This document shows positions 34,656 through 41,551 of a stretch of 64,000 nt of DNA, in pieces. Positions within the stretch are counted from its first letter, which is position 1; each line of letters opens with the position of its first letter. The translations under genes and the position numbers were made by a program. The notes beneath the pieces are model-generated. The model ran no database searches, was not told where the DNA came from, and saw nothing but the letters and a program-made list of their open reading frames with translations. Source of the DNA: Actinokineospora enzanensis DSM 44649. Its GTDB lineage: Bacteria; Actinomycetota; Actinomycetes; Mycobacteriales; Pseudonocardiaceae. The stretch lies in assembly GCF_000374445.1 (NCBI RefSeq), contig NZ_KB894405.1, positions 401,110 to 465,109 of the forward strand, given 5' to 3'.

Positions 34656-35386
34656 CCGCGATCCGGCTCAGTGTCGAGGAGTTCGACGTGGTCTGGTCGA
34701 CCGGCCGGTTCGGTCGGCTGCCCTACCCGCTGGATGTGCCCAGCGCGGGCGTGACCCGTGCCGAGCGCACCGAGATCACCGAGCGGGTGCGGAACGGTCT
34801 CCTGGCCCGGGGCCTGTGGAGTGGCCGGGGACCGGACGGCGCATTGCTCGACCTGCTCGCCGTCCTCGCCGCGCCGGACCACTCGGTCGACGCGGTCGGG
34901 CACCTCGCCGAGGAGTCGCCCGGACTCGGGCCCGCCGGTCCGTTCCGGGCGCTGGGCGCGGTGCGCGAGGGCATGGGCGCGCTGGCGATCGTGCACGCGG
35001 ACGAGTCGGTCACCGTGCGGTCGTTGCGGCCCACCGAGCTGCCCCGGGCCGTGGTGGGCCTGCTGCCCGCGGGCCAGGCGGGTCCCGGGCACGCGGTGTC
35101 CGTGGCGGTCGCCGCGCTCACCGGCGAGGAGGACGACAGCGTGCTGGAGTCGGGCGCGCCGAACCCGGACTACCTGGTGCTCGGCGAGCTGGCCGAGACC
35201 CGGGTCGCGGGCGGTCAGTTCGGGGTCGGCTCCGGCCGGTACCGGGCGCACCCGGTGGTGTGCTGGTTCGACACCGCCGACGGCCGCTACCTGGTGATCC
35301 TGGACGACCACTGGCTCAGCATGGCCCCCACCGACAACGAGCGGATCGCCCAGCGGCTGGACACGATCCTGGCGGTGGCCCCGTGA
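34652..35386 (+). CDS. EspG-family ESX secretion chaperone
   Basis: A 244-residue cytosolic protein of EspG size and fold. Marks are the N-terminal LSVEEFDVVWSTGRFGRLPYPLDVPSAG, the central ELAETRVAGGQFGVG and the C-terminal RYRAHPVVCWFDTADGRYLVILDDHWLSMAPTD. EspG binds the tip of PPE proteins and keeps them soluble before export through a type VII system. Here it lies between the PPE-like gene (ATGA overlap) and a YbaB-like gene (GTGA overlap). The core ESX components (EccB, C, D, E, MycP) are not in the window. Confidence 0.9.
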   Translation: MTAIRLSVEEFDVVWSTGRFGRLPYPLDVPSAGVTRAERTEITERVRNGLLARGLWSGRGPDGALLDLLAVLAAPDHSVDAVGHLAEESPGLGPAGPFRALGAVREGMGALAIVHADESVTVRSLRPTELPRAVVGLLPAGQAGPGHAVSVAVAALTGEEDDSVLESGAPNPDYLVLGELAETRVAGGQFGVGSGRYRAHPVVCWFDTADGRYLVILDDHWLSMAPTDNERIAQRLDTILAVAP

Positions 35387-35898
35387 CCAACCCGCACCTC
35401 GACCCACCGTCGCTGGGCGGTATCCAGCAGGACATCGACCAGCTGCGCGCACGCTCCGTCGAACTCGGCGAGCGGCTGTCCAACGACCGGGTGGTGATGT
35501 CGTCGCAGGACGGGGCGGTGACCGTCACGCTCAGCCTGTCCGGCGCGCTGCTGGACCTGTCTCTCGGGCACCGCGCCTGCGAGCTGGGCCCGGCCCGGCT
35601 CACCGCCGCGATCATGCAGACGGTGTCCGCCGCCCGGGGCCGGGTCGTGCGGCAGGTCGCGGACGCCTTCGCCCCGATGGGCGCGGGCACCGAGGTCATG
35701 CGGATGCTCAGCGTGTACCTGCCGGAGGAGCAGGACCCCGCTCCCGATTCCTACTACCCGGCCGAGGAACCGCCGCAGGCACAGTCTCAGCCGCAAGTCC
35801 GTCCGCAATCCCAGTCAAGACCCGAGACCACGGGGCGTCGCCCTCGCCGCCCCCGCCCCGCCGAACCGGAGGACGACGACGAGGTCGACCTCTGGTGA
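35383..35898 (+). CDS. YbaB/EbfC-family nucleoid-associated-like protein of ESX locus
   Basis: A 171-residue protein starting at GTG in a GTGA overlap. Residues about 12-110 match the YbaB/EbfC tweezer fold: an N-terminal helix (GGIQQDIDQLRARSVELGERLSN), the strand pair VVMSSQDGAVTVTLSLSGALLDLSL and a C-terminal helix (LTAAIMQTVSAARGRVVRQVADAF). A Gln/Pro/Arg-rich and then acidic tail (EDDDEVDLW) is extra. Such genes regularly accompany ESX genes in actinomycetes; DNA binding has been shown for the family but the role here is unknown. It is the last gene of the unit before tandem terminators. Confidence 0.85.
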   Translation: MTNPHLDPPSLGGIQQDIDQLRARSVELGERLSNDRVVMSSQDGAVTVTLSLSGALLDLSLGHRACELGPARLTAAIMQTVSAARGRVVRQVADAFAPMGAGTEVMRMLSVYLPEEQDPAPDSYYPAEEPPQAQSQPQVRPQSQSRPETTGRRPRRPRPAEPEDDDEVDLW

Positions 35899-35905
35899 AG
35901 CAGGC

Positions 35906-35975
35906 CCGGGACGGATAGCCCCGTCCGTCCCGGTTCCCAGCGGCCGTCGCGGTATCCCCCTACCGCGACGGCCGC
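35906..35975 (+). terminator. Tandem terminator hairpins after ESX unit
   Basis: Two consecutive perfect hairpins: ten base pairs with loop 35916-35923 (35906-35933), then 15 base pairs with a six-base loop (35940-35975). They isolate the ESX unit from the ABC-F gene and its promoter. Confidence 0.85.
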
Positions 35976-36002
35976 GCCCATTTCGGCTGTCGGTAAATGC
36001 GG

Positions 36003-36031
36003 TTGGGGGCGCCCGGACCGCCTGGTAGCGT
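36003..36031 (+). promoter_or_regulatory. Promoter of the ABC-F gene
   Basis: TTGGGG (36003-36008), a 17-base spacer and TAGCGT (36026-36031) form a good vegetative actinobacterial promoter. Transcription would start at or next to 36039, the first base of the leader peptide, so the leader may be translated from a leaderless message. Confidence 0.65.
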
Positions 36032-36038
36032 CCGAACC

Positions 36039-36062
36039 GTGATCACGCAGCTCTACCTCTGA
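36039..36062 (+). CDS. Seven-codon leader peptide (MITQLYL) of ABC-F attenuator
   Basis: GTG-ATC-ACG-CAG-CTC-TAC-CTC-TGA encodes MITQLYL. It begins about eight bases after the -10 box, with no room for a ribosome site, as in leaderless genes. Its stop is ten bases before a strong hairpin, so a ribosome stalled here by an antibiotic would alter folding of the downstream leader. Short leader peptides of this kind control many ABC-F and erm resistance genes. The identity rests on position and context, since seven codons alone have no statistical weight. Confidence 0.6.
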   Translation: MITQLYL

Positions 36063-36071
36063 CGGACCCGA

Positions 36072-36176
36072 GCGGACCGCCCCTCGCACAGTTCGAGGCG
36101 GCGGTCCGGTTGATGCGCTCAGCCAGCCCGAGTAAATCGACGCGCAGCCGAACTGCGCCTCCGTCCGGAGGAAAGC
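36072..36176 (+). promoter_or_regulatory. Attenuator hairpins and hidden ribosome site of ABC-F gene
   Basis: Three foldings are visible. Hairpin A: 36073-36086 pairs with 36094-36108 (9 plus 5 base pairs with one bulged C). Hairpin B: GCGCAG (36142-36147) with CTGCGC (36153-36158). Hairpin C: CCTCC (36158-36162) with GGAGG (36167-36171), which buries the Shine-Dalgarno sequence of the ABC-F gene. B and C share base 36158 and compete. GACGGA at 36061-36066, covered by a ribosome at the leader stop, could also pair with TCCGTC at 36160-36165. Confidence 0.6.
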
Positions 36177-37778
36177 GTGACCATCTCCATTCCCCTGCCC
36201 GCGCGTGCGCGGGCCCAGCTCACCGTGTCCGGGATCGCCATCGTCCGAAGTGGACGTCCAGTGCTGTCCGGTGTGGACATGACGGTGACACCCCGGTCCA
36301 GCTGGGGTGTCGTCGGCGAGAACGGCTGCGGGAAATCCACCCTCCTGCACATTCTCGCTGGTGTCCTCGAACCCGATTCCGGGACGATCCACCGCACCGG
36401 GACACTCGGTGTCGCGGAACAGGAAATGTCCGACGACCGCACCGTCGGGGAGGTCGTCGACACCGAACTCGCCGACGCCCGGTTCGTGCTCCGCGCCCTC
36501 GACCAGGCCACCGAGGCCCTCACCGAGGACCGGCCCGGTGCGGCGGAGGACTACGCCGCCGCCCTGGACGCCGCCGAGACCCTCGACGCCTGGGACGCGG
36601 ACCGGCGCGTCGACCTGGCGCTGGACAACCTCGGCGCCGTCACCGACCGTTCCCTGCGGCTGGCCGAGCTGTCCGTCGGTCAGCGCTACCGGGTGCGGTT
36701 GGCGTGCCTGCTCGGCGCGGGCCACGACTTCCTGCTCCTCGACGAGCCCACCAACCACCTGGACCAGGCCGGGCTCGACTTCCTCACCGACCGGCTCCGC
36801 GAGTACCCGGGCGGCGTGGTGCTGGTCAGCCACGACCGGGCGCTGCTCGCGGACGTGGCGACCACGATCCTCGATCTCGACCCCAGCCGCGACGGCGGAC
36901 CCCGCGTGTACGGGGGCGGGTTCGCCGGGTATCAAGAGGGGCGGCAGGCCGAGCGGGAGCGTTGGGTGCAGGAATACGAGCAACAGCAAGCCGAGCACGC
37001 CCGTCTCACCCAGGACCTGTCCACCGCCCAGAACCGTCTGGTCGCGGGTTGGCGGCCGGAGAAGGGGCACGGCAGGCACGAACGGGCCACCCGCGCGCCC
37101 GCGCTCGTCCGATCGGTGCACCGGCGCCGCGAGGACCTGGAGCGGCACGCGGTCACCGTGCCGCCGCCACCGCTGCGGTTCCGTATGCCAGACCTGCCGA
37201 CGCGGCCGGGCGTGACCCTGCTGAGCGCGGAGGAGGTGACAGTGGACGGTCGGCTGGACCGACCGGTCACCGTGCACCTGGAGTCCGGTGCGCGGCTGGT
37301 CGTCAGCGGTCCGAACGGGGCAGGCAAATCGACACTGCTGGCGGTACTGGCCGGTCGTCTCGACCCGTCCGGCGGCACGGTCCGCACCGCCCGCACGGCG
37401 CGGGTGTGCCTGCTGGACCAGGAATCCGCACAAGCCCGGAGCGGCCGTGCGGCCGATGTGTTCGCCGCCCGACTGAACCGGCTCGTCGACAACCCGTCGG
37501 TCTCGCTTTCCGCACTCGGACTCCTGACCGCTGCGGATGCCGACAAACGTGTCCGTGATCTATCCATGGGACAACAAAGGCGGCTCGATTTGGCCATCGC
37601 GCTCGCGTCCCGACCGCACGTGCTGCTGATGGACGAACCGACCAACCACCTGTCGATCGCGCTGGTCGACGAGCTCACCGAGGCGCTCCGGCTCACCGGG
37701 GCCGCGGTCGTCCTCGCCACGCACGATCGGCAACTCCGGCGGGACACCGGTTCCTGGCCCTGCCTTCCGCTGTCATGA
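36177..37778 (+). CDS. ABC-F ATPase, probable antibiotic-resistance ribosome protection protein
   Basis: A 533-residue soluble protein with two ABC domains and no membrane segment. Domain 1 has Walker A GENGCGKST near residue 47, signature LSVGQ and Walker B FLLLDEPTNHLD; domain 2 has Walker A GPNGAGKST near 381, signature LSMGQQRR and LLMDEPTNHLS. Between them is the linker (residues about 245-330: YQEGRQAERERWVQEYEQQQAEHARL ... GRHERATRAPALVRSVHRRREDLE) that reaches the ribosome's peptidyl-transferase centre. Relatives such as LmrC, TlrC, CarA, OleB and SrmB protect macrolide or lincosamide producers. The GTG start is fixed by GGAGGAAAGC. The leader attenuator supports drug-inducible translation. 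Which drug is unknown. Confidence 0.9.
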   Translation: MTISIPLPARARAQLTVSGIAIVRSGRPVLSGVDMTVTPRSSWGVVGENGCGKSTLLHILAGVLEPDSGTIHRTGTLGVAEQEMSDDRTVGEVVDTELADARFVLRALDQATEALTEDRPGAAEDYAAALDAAETLDAWDADRRVDLALDNLGAVTDRSLRLAELSVGQRYRVRLACLLGAGHDFLLLDEPTNHLDQAGLDFLTDRLREYPGGVVLVSHDRALLADVATTILDLDPSRDGGPRVYGGGFAGYQEGRQAERERWVQEYEQQQAEHARLTQDLSTAQNRLVAGWRPEKGHGRHERATRAPALVRSVHRRREDLERHAVTVPPPPLRFRMPDLPTRPGVTLLSAEEVTVDGRLDRPVTVHLESGARLVVSGPNGAGKSTLLAVLAGRLDPSGGTVRTARTARVCLLDQESAQARSGRAADVFAARLNRLVDNPSVSLSALGLLTAADADKRVRDLSMGQQRRLDLAIALASRPHVLLMDEPTNHLSIALVDELTEALRLTGAAVVLATHDRQLRRDTGSWPCLPLS

Positions 37779-38927
37779 CAGGGCTCGCCGCAGCACGGAC
37801 CACAGCAGCATGAACCCCGCTGCGGCGAGCCACAGCGGCCACATGCTGCCGATCCAGAGCAGGGTGAGGCGGCCGTTCTCGTGCAGGATGTCGGTCGCCG
37901 GCACCTCGTCGACCAGGAAGGACGCGTTGGCCGCGACCAGTTCCCAGAACAGCAGGACCAGCCACCCCAGCGGGTAGCAGACGATCGCGGTGGTCGGTCC
38001 GCCGCGTAGCGCGGCCCGGCGCAGGGCGCGTGGGGGATGGGTGATCCGGCCGAACAGCCAGTGCCGGGAGCCACCGGGACGGTCGGTGTGCGCGAGCGCG
38101 CCGATCGTCCCTTGTGGATCGACGAGCGCCGCCGCCTGGTCGGCGCCCAGCTCCGCGCTCCACGACGCGGCGATCGCCATGGTGAGCGCGGCGAACAGCC
38201 GGGCGCCGGAACCGGCCAGGGTGAGCAGCAGGCCCGGCAGGACATGAGTGAGCAGTTGGCCCAGGGTGTGCGAGGTGCCGCCGGTCGTACGAAGGAAGTC
38301 GATCGCGTTGGCCAGCCACACCGCCGACGTGGGGATCAGCACCGCGCAGACGAACAGCAGCAGCCAGTGCCGCAGTACGAACTCGAACGGGCTCACCGCG
38401 CCCAGCAGTGCGTTGTCGCCCTGTCTGCAGTGGTTGACCTCGTGCCGCACCACCGCTTCCGCGGCCCGGCGGTCCGACCGCCACAGCTTGACCAGCGAGC
38501 CGAACACCGCCAGCCGCGGCCGCCGCGGCCCGCGGAAGTAGGCGAACGATGTCTGCCTGGCCCGGACCAGGTTGACCCTGACCTCGATGTTCGGCAGTTG
38601 CGCGCGGGCGTACTCGGCCATCTCCGCGACGGCGCCCACCGGAGCAGCGGCCCGCAGATTGTAGCGGGACTCGATGAAACGGCCGCGGATGCCTGCGCCG
38701 AACACCGTCACGACGGCCGTCACGATCACCAGTGGCCCGACGAGATCGACCAGGTTGGCGATCCGCAGCAGGCCACTGGCGGTGAGTTCCCTGGCCGGGT
38801 CCGGGGCGATGCCGAGGAGGTCGAGCAGCTCCGTCCACCACGGCCCCGCGCCTCGCGGGAGTGTCCACAGCAGCGCCGTGCCGAGCCAGAACACCGGCCA
38901 CGGCGGCGTGCTCGGCCTGCTTGTCAC
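37773..38927 (-). CDS. M48/M56-like membrane zinc metalloprotease
   Basis: A 384-residue polytopic protein with HEVNH (HExxH) at about 161-165 in RHEVNHCRQGDN and a later SAELGAD that would supply the third zinc ligand, as in M48 peptidases. Hydrophobic segments lie before the motif (FWLGTALLWTLP, VDLVGPLVIVTAVVTVFGAG), in pairs after it (HWLLLFVCAVLIPTSAVWLANA, LLTHVLPGLLLTLAGSGARLFAALTMAIA) and at the C-terminus. It starts with GTG overlapping the previous stop (GTGA). The 3' end overlaps the ABC-F gene by six bases. The operon with two unknown proteins suggests a membrane quality-control or signalling protease. Confidence 0.82.
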   Translation of the reverse strand: MTSRPSTPPWPVFWLGTALLWTLPRGAGPWWTELLDLLGIAPDPARELTASGLLRIANLVDLVGPLVIVTAVVTVFGAGIRGRFIESRYNLRAAAPVGAVAEMAEYARAQLPNIEVRVNLVRARQTSFAYFRGPRRPRLAVFGSLVKLWRSDRRAAEAVVRHEVNHCRQGDNALLGAVSPFEFVLRHWLLLFVCAVLIPTSAVWLANAIDFLRTTGGTSHTLGQLLTHVLPGLLLTLAGSGARLFAALTMAIAASWSAELGADQAAALVDPQGTIGALAHTDRPGGSRHWLFGRITHPPRALRRAALRGGPTTAIVCYPLGWLVLLFWELVAANASFLVDEVPATDILHENGRLTLLWIGSMWPLWLAAAGFMLLWSVLRRALS

Positions 38928-39421
38928 GCAGGCCCGGCCGCCGTCAGGAACGCCCGCGTGCCACCGGCGTCGGCGAGCAGCGCCCACGTGGTGCGCAGGG
39001 CCAGCGGTTCGCGCTCGGCGAGGGGTACTCCCGCCTCGGCGAACCGGGCGTCGAGCGTGCCCAGCACCTGGTCCAGCTCTGGGTCGGCGGCGCGCAGGAT
39101 CCGCAGCGCGCCCACCGCCGGGGCCGCGTCCGCGTGCCGGTCCACCAGGTTCCACAGGCCGCGTCCGGCGCCCGGCAGGGCGGCGAGGATCCACGGGAAC
39201 ACGACCACCAGGCCGTCGGGATCGAAGCCGGAGGAGGTGCTGCCGTCCACACGGAACAGTTCCGCGCGCTCCCGACCGCCCGCCACGTAGGCGAGGACCA
39301 TGGACGGGGCCAGCTCGACCTCGTCGGGCACCGCCGCGGCCGCCAGCCGCGCCGCCCAGGCGGCCAGCTCGGCTGTGTTGCCGATGTTGCCGGTGTCCGA
39401 GGTCTGCCGGTCGGCGCTCAC
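38924..39421 (-). CDS. Conserved hypothetical protein of M48 operon
   Basis: A 165-residue soluble protein rich in Ala and acidic residues, with no signal peptide or membrane helix. It has helical N-terminal (ELAAWAARLAAAAVP) and C-terminal (RFAEAGVPLAEREPLALRTTWALLADAG) parts around a central strand region (GLVVVFPWILAALP). GTGA overlaps at both ends place it between an M48-like protease and a membrane-anchored protein in one operon. I do not recognise it; a cytosolic regulator of the protease is possible. Confidence 0.75.
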   Translation of the reverse strand: MSADRQTSDTGNIGNTAELAAWAARLAAAAVPDEVELAPSMVLAYVAGGRERAELFRVDGSTSSGFDPDGLVVVFPWILAALPGAGRGLWNLVDRHADAAPAVGALRILRAADPELDQVLGTLDARFAEAGVPLAEREPLALRTTWALLADAGGTRAFLTAAGPA

Positions 39422-39867
39422 GCGTATGCCTCGTGGAAGACGACCGTGTACGGTCCGGCCACGAACTGGTCGCCGATCGGCAATTCCACGACCTCGGTCT
39501 CGCCGGGGTCGATCGGCTTCTCGGTCTGGCCCATGAGCGTCTTGAGTTGTTTGCCGGACGAGATCTCCAGTTTGAACAGCCCCATGCGCGCCGTGGCGGC
39601 CTGGTTGGTGACGGTGATCCGACCGGTGAAGAATCCGGTGCCGTCATCCTGGACGAGGTAGTCGACCAGCAGCCAGTCCCGCTCGATCTGGTGCGTGGCA
39701 ACGGGAGTGGGCACCGTGGTGGGAAGCGGCACACCGGTCCGCGGACCGTCCGGTGTGGTCTGTCCGGCCGCCCCGGACAACGCGATGGCGACACCCAGGA
39801 CCACGATGGCGGCGACCGTGCCGACCGCGAGAAACCAACGGCGACGAAGAATGCGAGGTGAACTCAC
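39418..39867 (-). CDS. Membrane-anchored FxLYD-like protein
   Basis: A 149-residue protein with an N-terminal membrane anchor (RRRWFLAVGTVAAIVVLGVAIAL) and an extracellular beta domain (LVDYLVQDDGTGFFTGRITVTNQAATARMGLFKLEISSG, then VVELPIGDQFVAGPYTVVFHEAYA). The pattern of a short Ig-like fold commenting on gained or lost contacts is typical of FxLYD-type domains. It is the first gene of the leftward operon, with GTGA overlap to the next. Function unknown. Confidence 0.78.
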   Translation of the reverse strand: MSSPRILRRRWFLAVGTVAAIVVLGVAIALSGAAGQTTPDGPRTGVPLPTTVPTPVATHQIERDWLLVDYLVQDDGTGFFTGRITVTNQAATARMGLFKLEISSGKQLKTLMGQTEKPIDPGETEVVELPIGDQFVAGPYTVVFHEAYA

Positions 39868-39924
39868 CGATCGCCCCTTCCGTTCGCGATCGATCCGCCT
39901 GCGATATCGCGGACCTGTCCGGAG

Positions 39925-39960
39925 CCGTTACTACTCCGAATGGGGCGGCCGTCGTAACGG
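39925..39960. promoter_or_regulatory. Inverted repeat in divergent promoter region
   Basis: CCGTTAC (39925-39931) and GTAACGG (39954-39960) form a seven-base inverted repeat 22 bases apart, between the leftward FxLYD operon and the rightward lipoprotein gene. It may be an operator; support is weak. Confidence 0.3.
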
Positions 39961-40022
39961 GATCACAATCCGCACAGACATAGTCGGCGACAACCCCACG
40001 CCCCGAACAGGGGAGGAAGACC

Positions 40023-40838
40023 GTGCGCACTTCCTTATGCGGCACGCCCTTGTCCAGCACCATGATGGTGTTCCTCGTCGCGACCGCCCTGTCGCTGTCC
40101 GCCTGCGGCCACGAGAACTCCGACGCCATCGTCATCACCAGCACCACGCCGACCCCGCGGACGACGACCACGACCACCGAACCGCCGCCCGCCGCGCCTG
40201 CGACGACACCGGAATCCTCCGCCGCGGTGACCACAATTCGCGGCACGAGCACCGCCCGGACCGCACGGGCGGGCGGCTCCACCCGGACCTCGGGTCCGGC
40301 CAAGGCCACCCGCACCACGACCGCCGCGCTGCCGCCCAAGTCCGACACCGAGGTCCCACGGGCCCCGGCCACCGGCGCCTTCACCGTGACGATCTCCGGC
40401 ACCGTGTCCGGCAATTCCTTCCGCCGCACCGGAACCCTGCGCGTCGTGTCCACGATCACCACCACCGGGACCACCAACGGCGTGAACCCGGTCGACGTCT
40501 GCCTGATCTCCGGATTCCCCGCGGGCCAACCGGAAGTGGGCGCGATCCGCTTCGGCTCGAACTCCGGCTGCTACCCGTCGACCTCGGCCAAGCTCGACAT
40601 GGCCACCGTGTCGGCGAACGGGAACACCTACACCGTCGCCCCGGATGAGCGAATGGCCGCCACCGGCTCCAACAATTTCACGGCGTCATCGGACTATATC
40701 TTCGCCTGCCCGTTCTTTCCGGTCTCCGGCCAACTGCGCCTCACCCTCGATAGGGGCGTCCAAGGCGCTATCGACATAACCGGCTACGGCGGCGCGTCCT
40801 GCGGATCATCCCATTATCAGGCGACGATCTCGGCCTGA
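40023..40838 (+). CDS. Lipoprotein with Thr/Pro stalk, unknown function
   Basis: A 271-residue protein starting at GTG after GGGGAGGAAGACC. LSLSAC is a lipobox at about residues 23-28, after an unusually long charged N-terminus; an internal ATG (MMVFLVAT) may be an alternative start. A Thr/Pro/Ala-rich stalk runs to about residue 115, followed by a beta-rich domain (FTVTISGTVSGNSFRRTGTLRVV) with paired Cys. No homologous family recognised. It is divergent from the M48 operon. Confidence 0.78.
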   Translation: MRTSLCGTPLSSTMMVFLVATALSLSACGHENSDAIVITSTTPTPRTTTTTTEPPPAAPATTPESSAAVTTIRGTSTARTARAGGSTRTSGPAKATRTTTAALPPKSDTEVPRAPATGAFTVTISGTVSGNSFRRTGTLRVVSTITTTGTTNGVNPVDVCLISGFPAGQPEVGAIRFGSNSGCYPSTSAKLDMATVSANGNTYTVAPDERMAATGSNNFTASSDYIFACPFFPVSGQLRLTLDRGVQGAIDITGYGGASCGSSHYQATISA

Positions 40839-40890
40839 TCGCTCCACGGAAATGTGTTTCGTGGGAGGCGGGAGGGAAAGTCGTCGCGCC

Positions 40891-40931
40891 GTGACCGCCG
40901 GTCGCGCGTCGGGCACGCCACCGGCGGTCAC
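40891..40931. terminator. Bidirectional terminator between lipoprotein and ridA genes
   Basis: A perfect 12-base-pair stem (40891-40902 with 40920-40931) with a 17-base loop lies between two convergent stops. Confidence 0.7.
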
Positions 40932-40939
40932 GCCACTGA

Positions 40940-41362
40940 TTACTCGCCGTCGACCAGGGCGCGGACGGCGGTGATCTCGACCTCGATGACGGCCTCGGGC
41001 AGGAACAGCTTGGAGACCTCGACCGTCGTGCTGGTCGGCAGCGCGTCCACCGGCAGGTAGCGGTTGCGAACCTCGGCGTAGGCGGCCAGGTCGCCGCCGA
41101 TGTCGGTCAGGTAGGTGCGGACGTTGATGACATCGGCGAACGTGGCGCCGTGCGCGGCCAGCAGGGTGCCGATGATCTCGAAGATCCGCTCCGACTGCGC
41201 GCGCACGTCCCCGGGCGCCACGACCTTCATCTCGTCGTCCACCGCGCACTGCCCGGCCAGCACCAGCGTGACGCTGTCCGCGACCTCCACCCGCGCCACG
41301 TGCGAGTACCGGCCCGGCGGCGGGGCGGGCACCCCGGCCGGATTGTCGATGATCTTCTTCAC
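40940..41362 (-). CDS. RidA/YjgF-family enamine-imine deaminase-like protein
   Basis: A 140-residue protein of YjgF size with GTG start after GAGGAGCGAGACGC. The family signature appears as GATFADVINVRTYLTDIGG, with the substrate-binding Arg in NVRTYLTD, and the C-terminal PEAVIEVEITAVRAL. RidA hydrolyses reactive imines or enamines; other family members act in catabolic pathways. Divergence from the flavin monooxygenase across 189 bases, with an operator between them, suggests joint control and a possible role in that pathway. Confidence 0.88.
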   Translation of the reverse strand: MKKIIDNPAGVPAPPPGRYSHVARVEVADSVTLVLAGQCAVDDEMKVVAPGDVRAQSERIFEIIGTLLAAHGATFADVINVRTYLTDIGGDLAAYAEVRNRYLPVDALPTSTTVEVSKLFLPEAVIEVEITAVRALVDGE

Positions 41363-41471
41363 GCGTCTCGCTCCTCACCCTCGTGTGGCCCGGACCACCG
41401 GCCCGGATCCCGCGCCGACCCTACCTACCCGTCGAGCGAGGTCGGAGTGATTCCGAGCACCGGGGAACGTA

Positions 41472-41517
41472 GTCAATCAACCAGATGATTGACATAGCCG
41501 GACGGCTGGTTGAAAAT
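41472..41517 (+). promoter_or_regulatory. Promoter and TetR-type operator of the flavin monooxygenase
   Basis: GTCAATCA (41472-41479) and TGATTGAC (41486-41493) form a perfect inverted repeat with a six-base spacer. Its right arm runs into TTGACA (41489-41494), a perfect -35 box, followed by 17 bases and GAAAAT (41512-41517). A second dyad, TCAACCAG (41477-41484) with CTGGTTGA (41506-41513), spans the spacer. A repressor bound here would block the promoter. Confidence 0.7.
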
Positions 41518-41551
41518 GGATGCTCGCAGCGACCACGAGCAGGGGGAATCC

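Noticed and set aside
41510-41551. TTG or ATG start giving 14 or 12 extra residues to the monooxygenase
   Set aside because: These codons sit in or just after the -10 box, and the ATG at 41552 has the good ribosome site and begins the FAD fold.
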